In this document: one piece after another, positions 9,301-16,641 of the stretch
How positions within the stretch are numbered: the stretch's first letter is position 1
How the letters are laid out: every line of letters begins with the position of its first letter
Program-made: the position numbers and the translations under genes
Assembly (NCBI RefSeq): GCF_031846585.1
Contig: NZ_JAVRHK010000003.1
Location: 399,640-463,639, forward strand
DNA length: 64,000 nucleotides
Direction: 5' to 3'
Source: Autumnicola musiva
Lineage (GTDB): Bacteria > Bacteroidota > Bacteroidia > Flavobacteriales > Flavobacteriaceae
Notes under the pieces: model-generated
Told to the model about the DNA's origin: nothing
Seen by the model: the letters and a program-made list of their open reading frames with translations, nothing else
The model's database searches: none

Positions 9301-10015
9301 CAAAATCTTTATTTTCGTAATATTCCGGAACATCGGGAGCTTTGGGTGCAAACTGCTGCACTTTAGGGCCCTTTACAAAAGCAACATTATCTTTATATGC
9401 GGAAACAATTTCGTTTGGGTTCTCTTCGGAAGTTTTTCTGATGAGTTTAAAGAGGGAAGAAGGTTTTTCTTTCCCATCAATAATAAAAGTTCCGTTAAAG
9501 ATTTTATGACGGCAATGTTCCGAATTTACCTGGGAAAAACCAAAGACTTCAGAATCTGTCAGTTTTCGGCCTAACTTGTCTGCCAATCCCTGGAGGTAAG
9601 CCACTTCTTCAATATTTAGCGCCAAACCTTCTTTCTGGTTATAAGCTTCAATATCGTCCACTTCAATTATCGGCTCCGGATTAATGTGAATATCAAAAAT
9701 ATCCTGGTCCAGGCCATCATATTTCTGGGAAAGCATTGGATCGAAATCATGAAAATGTTCATCTACCCTTAGAAATTCCTCAATCCTAATGATGCCGCGA
9801 ATTCCCATATTTTGGGTAATTTCTACAGCATTGGTGCTCCAGGGTGTGATCATTGCGGCACGTGGACCAACAAAAAAATCTGCCAGAGCAGATTTATTTA
9901 TTTGGGTGGTGTCGCCAAAAAGCCAGTTTATTTTTGATATATCTTGAGCTGAAAGGTTGGTGTGTGTTTCCACAGCAAAAACCTTTGTGGTTTGGTTTCC
10001 GAAGAAAAGAATCAT
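6344..10015 (-). CDS. purL: Phosphoribosylformylglycinamidine synthase (single-chain PurL)
   Basis: Fourth step of purine synthesis: converts FGAR to FGAM using glutamine and ATP. At 1223 aa it is the large single-chain type, combining PurS-like N-terminal, two AIRS-type synthase halves and a C-terminal class I glutaminase. Visible signatures are FGFSQVNSEHCRHKIF (linker and active-site region), SLKAETHNFPTTVEPFNGAATG (nucleotide loop), VSIHDHGAGGH, and GVCNGCQLFIELG carrying the glutaminase cysteine nucleophile. It appears monocistronic; a TAAATTTG box lies 24 bp upstream of the start. No glycine or purine riboswitch was seen. The frame is intact over 3.7 kb. Confidence 0.97.
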   Translation of the reverse strand: MILFFGNQTTKVFAVETHTNLSAQDISKINWLFGDTTQINKSALADFFVGPRAAMITPWSTNAVEITQNMGIRGIIRIEEFLRVDEHFHDFDPMLSQKYDGLDQDIFDIHINPEPIIEVDDIEAYNQKEGLALNIEEVAYLQGLADKLGRKLTDSEVFGFSQVNSEHCRHKIFNGTFIIDGKEKPSSLFKLIRKTSEENPNEIVSAYKDNVAFVKGPKVQQFAPKAPDVPEYYENKDFESVISLKAETHNFPTTVEPFNGAATGSGGEIRDRLAGGKGSLPLAGTAVYMTSYSRLQKDRSWEEGMKERDWLYQTPMDILIKASNGASDFGNKFGQPLIAGSVLTFEHAEHNRKLGYDKVIMLAGGIGYGKADQAKKDVPKKGDKIVVLGGENYRIGMGGAAVSSADTGEFGSGIELNAIQRANPEMQKRAANAVRGMVESEENPIVSIHDHGAGGHLNCLSELVEETGGKIDLEKLPVGDPTLSAKEIIGNESQERMGLIIGEGKLDILRRVADRERSPMYEVGDVSGDHRFTFEGKTSGEKPMDLDLADMFGSSPKTIMNDKTMSRIYENVAYSSENIPAYLEQVLQLEAVACKDWLTNKVDRCVTGRVAKQQTAGPLQLPLNNCGVMALDYNGKEGVATSIGHSPVSALVDPAAGSKNSIAEALSNIIWAPLEKGLKSVSLSANWMWPCNNEGEDARLYEAVQGVSDFAIALGINVPTGKDSLSMKQKYQNEEVISPGTVIISAAGHCDNITKVVEPVLQKDGGDIYYINMSQDAFKLGGSSFAQTLNKVGTDVPTIKDDEKFADIFFNIQGLIKNELILAGHDVASGGLITTLLEMCFADVNLGAELDLSALNEKDSVKILFNENCGIVFQAKDASAEKVLADNNIEFFKIGNATEGNKLKIKNGTETFSFNISELRDKWFETSFLLDQKQSGKDKATERFNNYKVQPLKFKFPAHFDGKLPALDSARSHTRIKAAIIREKGSNSEREMARAMHLAGFDVKDVHMTDLISGRETLEDIKFIAAVGGFSNSDVLGSAKGWAGAFLYNEKAKTVLDNFFSKEDTLSIGVCNGCQLFIELGLINPDHEEKPKMLHNASKKFECVFTSVEIKENKSVMLSSLSGSTLGIWAAHGEGKFSFPYSKERYNIVGEYGYDKYPTNPNGSNHNTAMLTDDTGRHLVMMPHLERSTFQWNWAYYPGDRKDEVSPWIEAFVNARKWLEEKE

Positions 10016-10038
10016 TCCAGGTTGTTTTGTGTTGTTTG

Positions 10039-10046
10039 CAAATTTA
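10039..10046 (-). promoter_or_regulatory. -7 element of purL
   Basis: TAAATTTG on the minus strand, a perfect TAnnTTTG box, 23 bp before the purL start. No good TTG was found 19 bp further upstream, so this is a partial promoter match. Confidence 0.4.
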
Positions 10047-10080
10047 GCTTTTTTGCCGTGAATATCCGGAAGCGAAAATA

Positions 10081-10106
10081 AAAAAACCGATGCTTTTCAG
10101 ACATCG
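10081..10106 (-). terminator. Rho-independent terminator after the decayed lipoprotein
   Basis: On the minus strand CGATG (10102-10106) pairs with CATCG (10088-10092) and is followed by GTTTTTT. The stop codon of the upstream pseudogene lies inside the hairpin loop. Confidence 0.65.
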
Positions 10107-10373
10107 TTTTTATAGAATAAACGGAACTTGAATTTAGTATGTACCAATTCCAGTGCTTTGTTATTGCCTCCACCTTCAACATATTCTGAAAATAATAAAA
10201 TGCCATCCTCGTTACCACCGCCGGTTCCTTCACCATCTTCATCCTCATCGTTTTCATCTTCATCACCGTTGTTTTCATCTCCAGTAGTATCTGGAGGGGT
10301 AGTAATGTTGTTGTCGTCATCAGAGCTGCAGGCTGCCAGAGTAAACAGACATATATAGGCTTTTTAATGCCAT
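10097..10373 (-). pseudogene. Decayed lipoprotein with the start of a lamin-tail domain
   Basis: An ATG at 10373 is followed by an A5 run. If one A is removed, a lipoprotein signal peptide appears (MALKAYICLFTLAAC), then SSDDDNN, an Asp/Glu/Gly-rich linker of about 30 residues, and ILLFSEYVEGGGNNKALEL, the characteristic beginning of a lamin-tail domain. After that the frame reads only about 14 unrelated residues to a TGA. The gene is therefore broken twice: a one-base frameshift in the signal peptide and loss of nearly all of the domain. The 277-nt length (3n+1) agrees with one extra base. Intact relatives are secreted, often fused to endonuclease domains. Confidence 0.7.
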
Positions 10374-10399
10374 TGATTAAGAATTATAAAAATTAGCAT

Positions 10400-11611
10400 T
10401 TATTTTTTTTGAAGAAGAGCCATGTAAAACCCGTCGTAACCAGTTTCAGAAGAAAGGATTTTTTGATCTTTAACTAGTTCAAAATCTTTTCCTTCTTCCC
10501 GTTTCAGGAAGTTTTCTACCTGCTGCTGATTTTCAGATGGCAAAACCGAACAGGTGGCATACACCATTTTTCCACCAGGTTTCAGTATTTTAGAATATTG
10601 ATCAAGAATTTCTGCCTGGGTATTTTTAATTTTTGAAATAAATTCAGGTTGCAGTTTCCATTTGGCATCAGGATTTCTACTTAAAACTCCCAATCCGCTG
10701 CAGGGCGCATCTATTAAAACCCGGTCTGCACTATTATGCAGTTTTTTGATTACTTTGGTAGTATCAATTTCCCTGGTTTCAACATTGTGTGCTCCGGCTC
10801 TTTTCGCGCGGCGTTTTAGTTCTTTCAGTTTATTTCCGAAAATATCCAAAGCAATAATTTGTCCTTTATTTTCCATTAAAGCGGCAAGGTGAAGCGTTTT
10901 ACCGCCCGCACCGGCACAGGTATCTACCACGCGCATTCCCGGCTCGACATTAAGAAAATGGGCTACAAGTTGTGATGATGCGTCCTGGACTTCAAAATTG
11001 CCATCTTTAAAGGCTTTTGTTCTAAAAACGTTTGCTCTTTCTTCCAGTTCCAGGGCTTCCGGATAATCTTTTAAAACACGGGTTTGAATGTCTTCTTCAG
11101 CTAAAATTTCCTGAAGATTTTCCCGGTTGGCTTTAAGTGTGTTTGTCCTTATTATAACTGGAGCGAGATTATTAAGCGCATGTATTTCTTTGGTCCAGGT
11201 TTCTTCACCCAGTTCTTTCACACCCATTTCATCCAGCCAGTCCGGAATGGATTCTTTATATTTCCTGATTTTGCTAAGCGCATCAAATTTACCTTTAATT
11301 CTTCGGGTTGGAGTGTCTTCAATTTGTTTCCAGTCCGGTAAATCTATTCCTCTTAAAGTAGCCCAAACGGCAAAAAGCCGGAACAGGTTTTCCCTTGAAA
11401 AGGGGTCTTTCACTTCGGCAATTTCAGCATAAAGCCTTTTCCAGCGAACAATATCATAAGTAGTTTCAGCAATAAAACTTCTATCCCTGGCACCCCAACG
11501 TTTATCTCTTTTTAAGGTTTTTTGAATGACCTTATCGGCATATTTGCCTTCGTTAAAGATTTCAGACAAAGCATCTATGGTGGCGAAAACCAGGTTTCTG
11601 TGTAAGCGCAT
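10400..11611 (-). CDS. RsmB/NOP2 family rRNA (cytosine-C5) methyltransferase
   Basis: SAM-dependent m5C methyltransferase of 403 aa. The N-terminal half is a NusB-like/PUA-like RNA-binding region, and the catalytic Rossmann fold starts near residue 200 (MRVVDTCAGAGGKTLHLAA, the SAM site). Two cysteine motifs typical of the RsmB/NOP family are present: DAPCSGLGVLSRNPD (motif IV) and YATCSVLPSENQ (motif VI). By homology it modifies 16S rRNA near C967, but family members differ in target, so the exact site is inferred. Its promoter faces that of the next plus-strand lipoprotein gene. Confidence 0.88.
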   Translation of the reverse strand: MRLHRNLVFATIDALSEIFNEGKYADKVIQKTLKRDKRWGARDRSFIAETTYDIVRWKRLYAEIAEVKDPFSRENLFRLFAVWATLRGIDLPDWKQIEDTPTRRIKGKFDALSKIRKYKESIPDWLDEMGVKELGEETWTKEIHALNNLAPVIIRTNTLKANRENLQEILAEEDIQTRVLKDYPEALELEERANVFRTKAFKDGNFEVQDASSQLVAHFLNVEPGMRVVDTCAGAGGKTLHLAALMENKGQIIALDIFGNKLKELKRRAKRAGAHNVETREIDTTKVIKKLHNSADRVLIDAPCSGLGVLSRNPDAKWKLQPEFISKIKNTQAEILDQYSKILKPGGKMVYATCSVLPSENQQQVENFLKREEGKDFELVKDQKILSSETGYDGFYMALLQKK

Positions 11612-11629
11612 ATATAAAATTTAAGGCTG

Positions 11630-11668
11630 CAAAGGTAAGGTTTTTTGCTTCGGAAAATTTTATCTTTG
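11630..11668. promoter_or_regulatory. Divergent -7 promoter elements
   Basis: TACCTTTG on the minus strand (11630-11637), 18 bp before the methyltransferase start, and TATCTTTG on the plus strand (11661-11668), 54 bp before the lipoprotein start. Both fit TAnnTTTG; the matching TTG boxes are poor. Confidence 0.4.
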
Positions 11669-11722
11669 ATTTTATGCCGAAATTATCAGTTTTCATCATC
11701 GGTTAACCTGAAGATAACTTCA

Positions 11723-12784
11723 ATGAAAAACATACTTTACTTCTTTATTATATTTATTATTTCATGTAAATCTGAAAAGAAATCTGATAAAAAATCAGAA
11801 ACAGCTTCAGAAGAAAATTTTACAAAAGTAGAAATTAAGAATATCCTCAAGAATGATTCTTTAAGTATCAGGGCTATAAAAGTGATAGGAAATAATCTTG
11901 CTTTTGCTGCTAATAACGGAACTTACGGCTTATATAATTCCGCAGAAGAAAAATGGAAAACAAATGTGCAGAAATATGATACCCTAACTCCAGAATTAAG
12001 GGCTGTGGCAAGTACAGCGAATGATTTTTTTATGCTGAGTGTCGGGAATCCTGCCTTGCTTTACAAAACAGGCGAAAATGGGAAAATGGAGCTGGTTTAT
12101 AAAGAAGAGGATGAAAATGTGTTTTATGACGCCATGGCTTTTTGGAATGATAGCGAAGGAATTGCCATGGGAGACCCTACCGATAATTGCCTTTCTGTGA
12201 TTATTACCCGCGATGGTGGATACACCTGGAATAAAATATCCTGTAAAAATTTGCCGGAAGCTGCCGATGGGGAAGCTGCTTTTGCTGCCAGTAATTCTAA
12301 TATTTCAATTCAGGGAGATAATGTCTGGATCCTTTCAGGCGGAAAGAAATCAAGAATATACTATTCTCCCGATAAAGGAGAAAGCTGGGAAGTGTTTGAT
12401 ACTCCGCTGCTTCAGGGAGAAGCTACTCAGGGAGGGTACAGTCTGGATTTTTATGATGCTGAAAATGGAATAATTATAGGGGGTGATTATACTGTGCCTG
12501 AAGGAAATACAGGAAATAAAGCTATTACCAAAAATGGAGGAAGAACCTGGGAATTGATTGCAGAAGGGGAGGAGCCGGGTTACAAAAGCGGAATACGATA
12601 TGTGCCTAACAGCAGGGGAGAAGAGATTGTGGCAGTAGGATTTACGGGAATTTCTTATAGCAAAGACAGTGGAAAAAGCTGGAATACTCTTTCCAATGAA
12701 GGATTTTATACTTTACGATTTTTAAATGACTCTACAGCCTATGCGGCAGGGCAGGGGAAAGTGGCAAAGCTACTCTTCAGGTAA
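11723..12784 (+). CDS. BNR/YCF48-like beta-propeller lipoprotein
   Basis: The start is placed at the ATG at 11723 because MKNILYFFIIFIISC is a complete lipoprotein signal peptide with the lipid cysteine at residue 15; an upstream in-frame ATG at 11645 would bury it. The mature 339 residues carry repeated beta-propeller signatures of the sialidase/YCF48 type: ITRDGGYTWNKI, YSPDKGESWEVF, ITKNGGRTWELI, YSKDSGKSWNTL. Flavobacterial homologues are annotated as oxidoreductase or photosystem assembly-like proteins, without tested function. It is probably anchored in the outer or inner membrane facing the periplasm. Confidence 0.82.
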   Translation: MKNILYFFIIFIISCKSEKKSDKKSETASEENFTKVEIKNILKNDSLSIRAIKVIGNNLAFAANNGTYGLYNSAEEKWKTNVQKYDTLTPELRAVASTANDFFMLSVGNPALLYKTGENGKMELVYKEEDENVFYDAMAFWNDSEGIAMGDPTDNCLSVIITRDGGYTWNKISCKNLPEAADGEAAFAASNSNISIQGDNVWILSGGKKSRIYYSPDKGESWEVFDTPLLQGEATQGGYSLDFYDAENGIIIGGDYTVPEGNTGNKAITKNGGRTWELIAEGEEPGYKSGIRYVPNSRGEEIVAVGFTGISYSKDSGKSWNTLSNEGFYTLRFLNDSTAYAAGQGKVAKLLFR

Positions 12785-12796
12785 TATTGTGCCCAT

Positions 12797-12834
12797 AAAA
12801 AAGTATTCCGGATAACATGAGCTATCCGGAATAC
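12797..12834 (-). terminator. Terminator of the ECF sigma operon
   Basis: Perfect 12-bp arms (GTATTCCGGATA at 12803-12814, TATCCGGAATAC at 12823-12834). On the minus strand the hairpin is followed by TTTTTTATGG. It lies between convergent genes and may also stop the plus-strand lipoprotein transcript. Confidence 0.75.
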
Positions 12835-12873
12835 CATTACTAACTAACTAACCAAAAAACTAAATCTAAAGTT

Positions 12874-13314
12874 TTACTTTTTCCTGTTTTCTTCTTCGCG
12901 CCTTTTTCTGTCGCGATATTCTCTTATTAATTTCTTATGAAATTCATCTTCAAGCCGGTGCAGTTTTATTATATCCTTAGTGGACAGGATTTCCTTAAGA
13001 TCCTGAAAAAGTTGTTTTTTTATTACATACTCCTTTCTTTCAATATCCAGGTATTCTCCTAAAACTTTTTCGGCCTGCTGTTCATTTATACATTCGGTAT
13101 CAAGAAGTTTGGTATCTTCCTCGCTATGAAGCTGCCTTCTTCTGTTTTCATATTCTTCATAAATTGGCCAGAATTTTTGCGCAATTTTATTGCTCATATT
13201 TAATTCCTGAGTAATAAAAGCTGTCTTCAAGGCCTTAATCTGTTCCCTGTCATCCTGCGCGTTAGATTGTAGAACACAGAAAAACATCAGAAAAAAAAGT
13301 AAAATTTTCTTCAT
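12874..13314 (-). CDS. Periplasmic helical protein of an ECF sigma operon (Spy/CpxP-like)
   Basis: A 146-residue protein with a cleavable signal peptide ending in LQSNAQ. The rest is helical and highly charged, with a C-terminal cluster of Arg, Glu and Lys. The FITQELNMSNKIAQKFWPIYEEYENRRRQL segment resembles the LTxxQ-type helices of Spy/CpxP. Flavobacterial relatives are often called sensors of ECF-type sigma factors because they sit last in sigma operons, as here, 3 bp after the membrane protein gene. A role in envelope stress sensing is inferred from location and fold only. Confidence 0.7.
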   Translation of the reverse strand: MKKILLFFLMFFCVLQSNAQDDREQIKALKTAFITQELNMSNKIAQKFWPIYEEYENRRRQLHSEEDTKLLDTECINEQQAEKVLGEYLDIERKEYVIKKQLFQDLKEILSTKDIIKLHRLEDEFHKKLIREYRDRKRREEENRKK

Positions 13315-13317
13315 AGA

Positions 13318-13836
13318 TTATTCATATATATGAGCAGGGTCTTCCAAATGCTCATCCAGATACTCAACAACCGCATTGGAATTTACCTCTCTAAAATCTG
13401 CATCTTCAATATTATAACCATCTTCATAAAGATAATTGGTTATTTCTGACTCCGGCATGTCCAAATACCCTTCTTCTATATAATTTTCTATAGCAGAGAG
13501 TTCAAGGTTATCCCATGACGCTTCGGCCTCAGTCTGGACAAACAGGCTGTTAATTACAGCAAATAAAACAGCTGCAATTCCGGCAACATAATAAAAAGTT
13601 CTTCTGCTAAAAATAGAAATTACTCCGGTGTCTTCTTTAGCAGGTAATTCTACATTAAAATTCTCAAGGTAAGCCTCAGGAGTTTTAAAGCCGCTGGAAA
13701 CTTGTTTATTATGTAAAAAAGATTCTTCTGATTTAGAAAATAAGCCATCCATCAGGTCCTGTTCAAGATTCCCGAAATAATCATCGGGGATTTTAAAACC
13801 CGATTTTGATTTGTGTGGTAGCTTATTCTTTTTCAT
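13318..13836 (-). CDS. Single-pass membrane protein, candidate anti-sigma factor
   Basis: 172 aa. The N-terminal part is polar and includes two related SGFKxPxxYxxN(F/L) segments (SGFKIPDDYFGNLEQDL and SSGFKTPEAYLENFNVEL), then one membrane helix near residues 78-98 (YYVAGIAAVLFAVINSLFV), then an acidic periplasmic tail. The gene lies 32 bp downstream of the ECF sigma gene and 3 bp upstream of the periplasmic protein gene, the usual place of an anti-sigma factor. No zinc-binding anti-sigma motif (HxxxCxxC) is present, so the anti-sigma role is inference from context. Confidence 0.65.
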   Translation of the reverse strand: MKKNKLPHKSKSGFKIPDDYFGNLEQDLMDGLFSKSEESFLHNKQVSSGFKTPEAYLENFNVELPAKEDTGVISIFSRRTFYYVAGIAAVLFAVINSLFVQTEAEASWDNLELSAIENYIEEGYLDMPESEITNYLYEDGYNIEDADFREVNSNAVVEYLDEHLEDPAHIYE

Positions 13837-13868
13837 TTGCTTGTTTGACTCCGCTTTTCACAAAAGGT

Positions 13869-14414
13869 TTAATTAGTTTTTAAAAAATCTTCAATTTTTT
13901 TGGCTGCGATATGATAACTGGCTTTTAGTGCACCTTCGCTGGTTTCCAAAATTTCAGCTATTTCGCGGTATTTTAGGTCTTCAAAATATTTCATATTAAA
14001 AACCTGTTGTTGCTTAGCCGGAAGGCTGGCGATAGCTTTTTGCAATTTTAGCTCAATTTCACTGCCGTCGAAATAAACATCACTTTCCAGATTGGAAATA
14101 AGCTGCTCCTGTAAATCCTCTGAAGTGATTTGAAGCTTTCTCGCTTTTTGATTTAAAAATGTTATCGCTTCATTAGTTGCAATCCTGTACATCCAGGAGA
14201 AGAGTTTACTTTCTCCTTTAAAGTTACGGATATTTTTAAATATTTTAATGAAGGTGTTTTGAAGAATGTCATCGGTATCATCATGGTTTTTTACCATATT
14301 CCTGATATGCCAGTAAAGCCTTTCCTTATGTAGCGATACGAGTTCCCTGAAAGCATCCTGAGCAGTAGCTTTGTTCCTGAGACGTTCTACTAAATCAATT
14401 TCAGACTTATCCAA
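13869..14414 (-). CDS. RNA polymerase sigma-70 factor, ECF subfamily
   Basis: 181 aa with both ECF regions. Region 2 contains the DDTDDILQNTFIKIFKNIRNF core-binding segment and SWMYRIATNEAITFL -10 recognition helix. Region 4 has LPAKQQQVFNMKYFEDLKYREIAEILETSEGALKASYH. The start is a TTG at 14414, directly preceded by GGAG; no ATG fits and the upstream frame stays open, so the exact start is uncertain. It heads a three-gene operon with a membrane protein and a periplasmic protein, suggesting an envelope-responsive regulon. Confidence 0.92.
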   Translation of the reverse strand: MDKSEIDLVERLRNKATAQDAFRELVSLHKERLYWHIRNMVKNHDDTDDILQNTFIKIFKNIRNFKGESKLFSWMYRIATNEAITFLNQKARKLQITSEDLQEQLISNLESDVYFDGSEIELKLQKAIASLPAKQQQVFNMKYFEDLKYREIAEILETSEGALKASYHIAAKKIEDFLKTN

Positions 14415-14587
14415 CTCCTTTCTCTGTTTGCTGAACAGTATTTGTTTTTGTTCACGGCTTAAAGATATTTAAAAATTTGGAGGCACTATAAAAGGATAAT
14501 CATTTATTATTAAGTAGGAAAAATATGTCGGGTGTGAGGTAATTTTCGATGAAAAGCAAAATTTTAATGTTTAAATACATTAATTAC

Positions 14588-14617
14588 TTGTTTAAATAAA
14601 TATTAGCTTTATATTTA
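14588..14617 (+). promoter_or_regulatory. Promoter for a candidate small RNA
   Basis: TTG (14588-14590), a 19-nt spacer and TATATTTA (14610-14617), differing from TTG-N19-TAnnTTTG only in the last base. No plus-strand protein gene follows before the terminator at 14714. Confidence 0.45.
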
Positions 14618-14621
14618 CATT

Positions 14622-14755
14622 ATCAAAATAAGGATTTTAATCTTTTTTGCCCCAAAATTAAAACCTATTGAAGAGGTTGTTTTCATTAGCCCCAAAATGG
14701 AGACAACATTAATAAAAATGGATGAAACCTACTTTCATCCATTTTTTATTTTAAA
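14622..14755 (+). ncRNA. Candidate small RNA between the sigma operon and msbA-like gene
   Basis: Not a family I recognise. Downstream of a plus-strand promoter-like sequence lie a small AACC..GGTT hairpin (14662-14678), a 12-bp hairpin GUUGUUUUCAUU / AAUGGAGACAAC (14676-14707) that contains two G-U pairs, and a strong terminator. The first two hairpins share three bases and cannot both form fully, which may mean a switch. The decamer GCCCCAAAAT occurs twice (14649-14658, 14689-14698), the second copy forming the hairpin loop. The G-U pairs only work on the plus strand, which argues for a plus-strand RNA of about 130 nt. A 21-codon ORF at 14696 overlaps the terminator and is unlikely to be the reason. 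Confidence 0.4.
14714..14750. terminator. Strong bidirectional terminator
   Basis: Arms 14714-14727 and 14733-14746 pair perfectly over 14 bp (core GGATGAAA / TTTCATCC) with a 5-nt loop. T runs follow on both strands, so it can end both the candidate small RNA (plus) and the ABC transporter transcript (minus). Confidence 0.85.
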
Positions 14756-14796
14756 ATGTTAGTTCAAAACGTGTAGGAAATTACCACCTGGGAGTT

Positions 14797-16626
14797 TTAA
14801 TCAAAAGACTGCATTTCTACAAGTTTGCGGTAATTGCCATTTTTAGCAAGAAGTTCTTCGTGCCGTCCGGCCTCCACAATTTCTCCTTTTTGCATTACTA
14901 CAATTTTATCTGCATTCTGAATAGTAGAAAGGCGGTGAGCAATTACAATAGAAGTCCGATTTTTCATCATGTTTTCCAGTGCTTTCTGCACCAGTTTTTC
15001 ACTTTCGGTATCCAAAGCTGAAGTTGCCTCGTCTAAAATCATGATGGGCGGATTTTTAAGAACGGCCCTTGCGATGGAAATTCGCTGTTTCTGGCCGCCA
15101 CTAAGTCTATTACCGCTATCACCTATATTAGTTTCCAGTTGCTCTGGTAAATCTTTTACAAATTCCCAGGCATTGGCGATTTTCAGGGCATCTATAATTT
15201 CTGCTTCCGAAGCGTCTTCTTTACCTAAGCCAACGTTGTTCCTGATGGTATCGTTAAACAAAATAGAATCCTGAGTTACTAAACCCATAAGGCGGCGTAA
15301 AGAAGCCTTGGAGATATCCCGGATATCGATATTATCTATCTTTATTGCACCTTCATTTACATCATAAAAACGGGTAATAAGATTGGCAATAGTCGATTTT
15401 CCACTGCCTGACTGCCCTACCAGCGCAACAGTTTCTCCAAGCTTTACCTGCAGGGAAAAATTTTTCAGGACCTTTTCCTTTTCATATTTAAATGAAATAT
15501 TTTCAATTTGTATATCTGAATCAAAAGATTGCTTCTGTACCGCATTTTCTTTATCCCTAACATTACTTTCGGTTTCAATGATCTCCAGAATTCGTTCAGC
15601 ACTGGCATTTCCCTTTTGGACACTGTAAGTGGCTTTGGAAATTGCCTTTGCCGGAGTGAGGATATTATAAGTAAGCACCAGGAAACCAATGAATGTAGAG
15701 GCATCCATAGACCCTTCAATTAAAACCATATTGCCACCAAACCAAAGAATCACAGTTATTACCACAACTCCAAGAAATTCGCTCATAGGAGAAGCTAGAT
15801 TTTGCCGGTGGAGGAGGGAATTTAGTATTTTGTTAAGTCTGCCGGTACTATTCCCGAATTTATGCCTGAACCTGTCTTCGGCATTAAAACCTTTAATTAT
15901 TTTAAGGCTGGAAAGCGTTTCCTCAACAAGAGAGAGAAAATGTGCATTTTCCTGCTGTGCACTGGTAGATTTAGCCTTCAGCTTTTTCCCAATAGATGAA
16001 ATGATAAGGCCTGCCAACGGTAAAAATATAAATACAAAAAGTGTTAGTTTTGGACTTATAGCAATCATCGCAAATAAGGTGAAAATAAGGGTTAGGGGTT
16101 CCTTGATGAACATTTCCAGCATACTTAAAAATGATGACTGGATTTCCTGTACATCGCTGGTTATCCTGGAAATAAAATCTCCTTTTCGTTTTTCAGAAAA
16201 AAAAGAAACGGGTAATTCTACAATTTTGTCATAGATTTTATTTCTGATATCTCTTAACATGCCATTCCTGAGATTGGCAATAAAATACATGGCCAGATAA
16301 TTAAAAAAGTTCTTTAACAGGAACAGTATAATTACCAGTACGCATATAGTTATGAGCGCTGAGATTTGCCCATATTCTTCAACCCGTTGGTTCAGAAAAT
16401 AATTTGCATAGTCACTGGCGTAGTCTTTTAATGTTTCAAAGCTCCCATTCCATTGAGGCTCATTAAGTATTGGTTCTTCTTCCTGAAAAAGCACTTGGAG
16501 CATAGGTATAAAGGCCAAAAAAGACAGGGTACTGAATATGGCGTAGAAAACATTGGAAATAATATTCAGTATCGCGAAGCGCTTGTAAGGCTTCGCGAAC
16601 TGAAGTACTTTTCTAAAATATGACAT
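14797..16626 (-). CDS. ABC exporter, MsbA/multidrug type (fused permease and ATPase)
   Basis: 609 aa half-transporter. The N-terminal membrane domain has about six helices (first at residues 18-45) with the EVEEYGQ-type periplasmic loop between helices 1 and 2. The C-terminal ATPase has Walker A GQSGSGKST, Q-loop VTQDSILF, signature LSGGQKQR, Walker B MILDEATSALD and the H-loop IAHRLST. It works as a homodimer or heterodimer, typically moving lipids or drugs outward; the substrate cannot be told from sequence. It follows the phosphohexomutase gene by 15 bp, so the two are probably cotranscribed. Confidence 0.9.
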   Translation of the reverse strand: MSYFRKVLQFAKPYKRFAILNIISNVFYAIFSTLSFLAFIPMLQVLFQEEEPILNEPQWNGSFETLKDYASDYANYFLNQRVEEYGQISALITICVLVIILFLLKNFFNYLAMYFIANLRNGMLRDIRNKIYDKIVELPVSFFSEKRKGDFISRITSDVQEIQSSFLSMLEMFIKEPLTLIFTLFAMIAISPKLTLFVFIFLPLAGLIISSIGKKLKAKSTSAQQENAHFLSLVEETLSSLKIIKGFNAEDRFRHKFGNSTGRLNKILNSLLHRQNLASPMSEFLGVVVITVILWFGGNMVLIEGSMDASTFIGFLVLTYNILTPAKAISKATYSVQKGNASAERILEIIETESNVRDKENAVQKQSFDSDIQIENISFKYEKEKVLKNFSLQVKLGETVALVGQSGSGKSTIANLITRFYDVNEGAIKIDNIDIRDISKASLRRLMGLVTQDSILFNDTIRNNVGLGKEDASEAEIIDALKIANAWEFVKDLPEQLETNIGDSGNRLSGGQKQRISIARAVLKNPPIMILDEATSALDTESEKLVQKALENMMKNRTSIVIAHRLSTIQNADKIVVMQKGEIVEAGRHEELLAKNGNYRKLVEMQSFD

Positions 16627-16641
16627 AGGCGCGCAGGGCTG

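Noticed and set aside
10012..10320. 102-aa minus-strand ORF rich in Met and Lys ahead of purL
   Set aside because: It is a shadow frame of the decayed lamin-tail lipoprotein and its terminator; the correct frame shows the lipobox and domain start.
12838..12862. CTAA tandem-like stretch after a terminator
   Set aside because: Only three units, in a simple AT-rich spacer; too short to be a meaningful repeat.
14696..14761. 21-codon ORF within the candidate small RNA
   Set aside because: It overlaps the terminator hairpin and has no ribosome binding site; it is more likely incidental.
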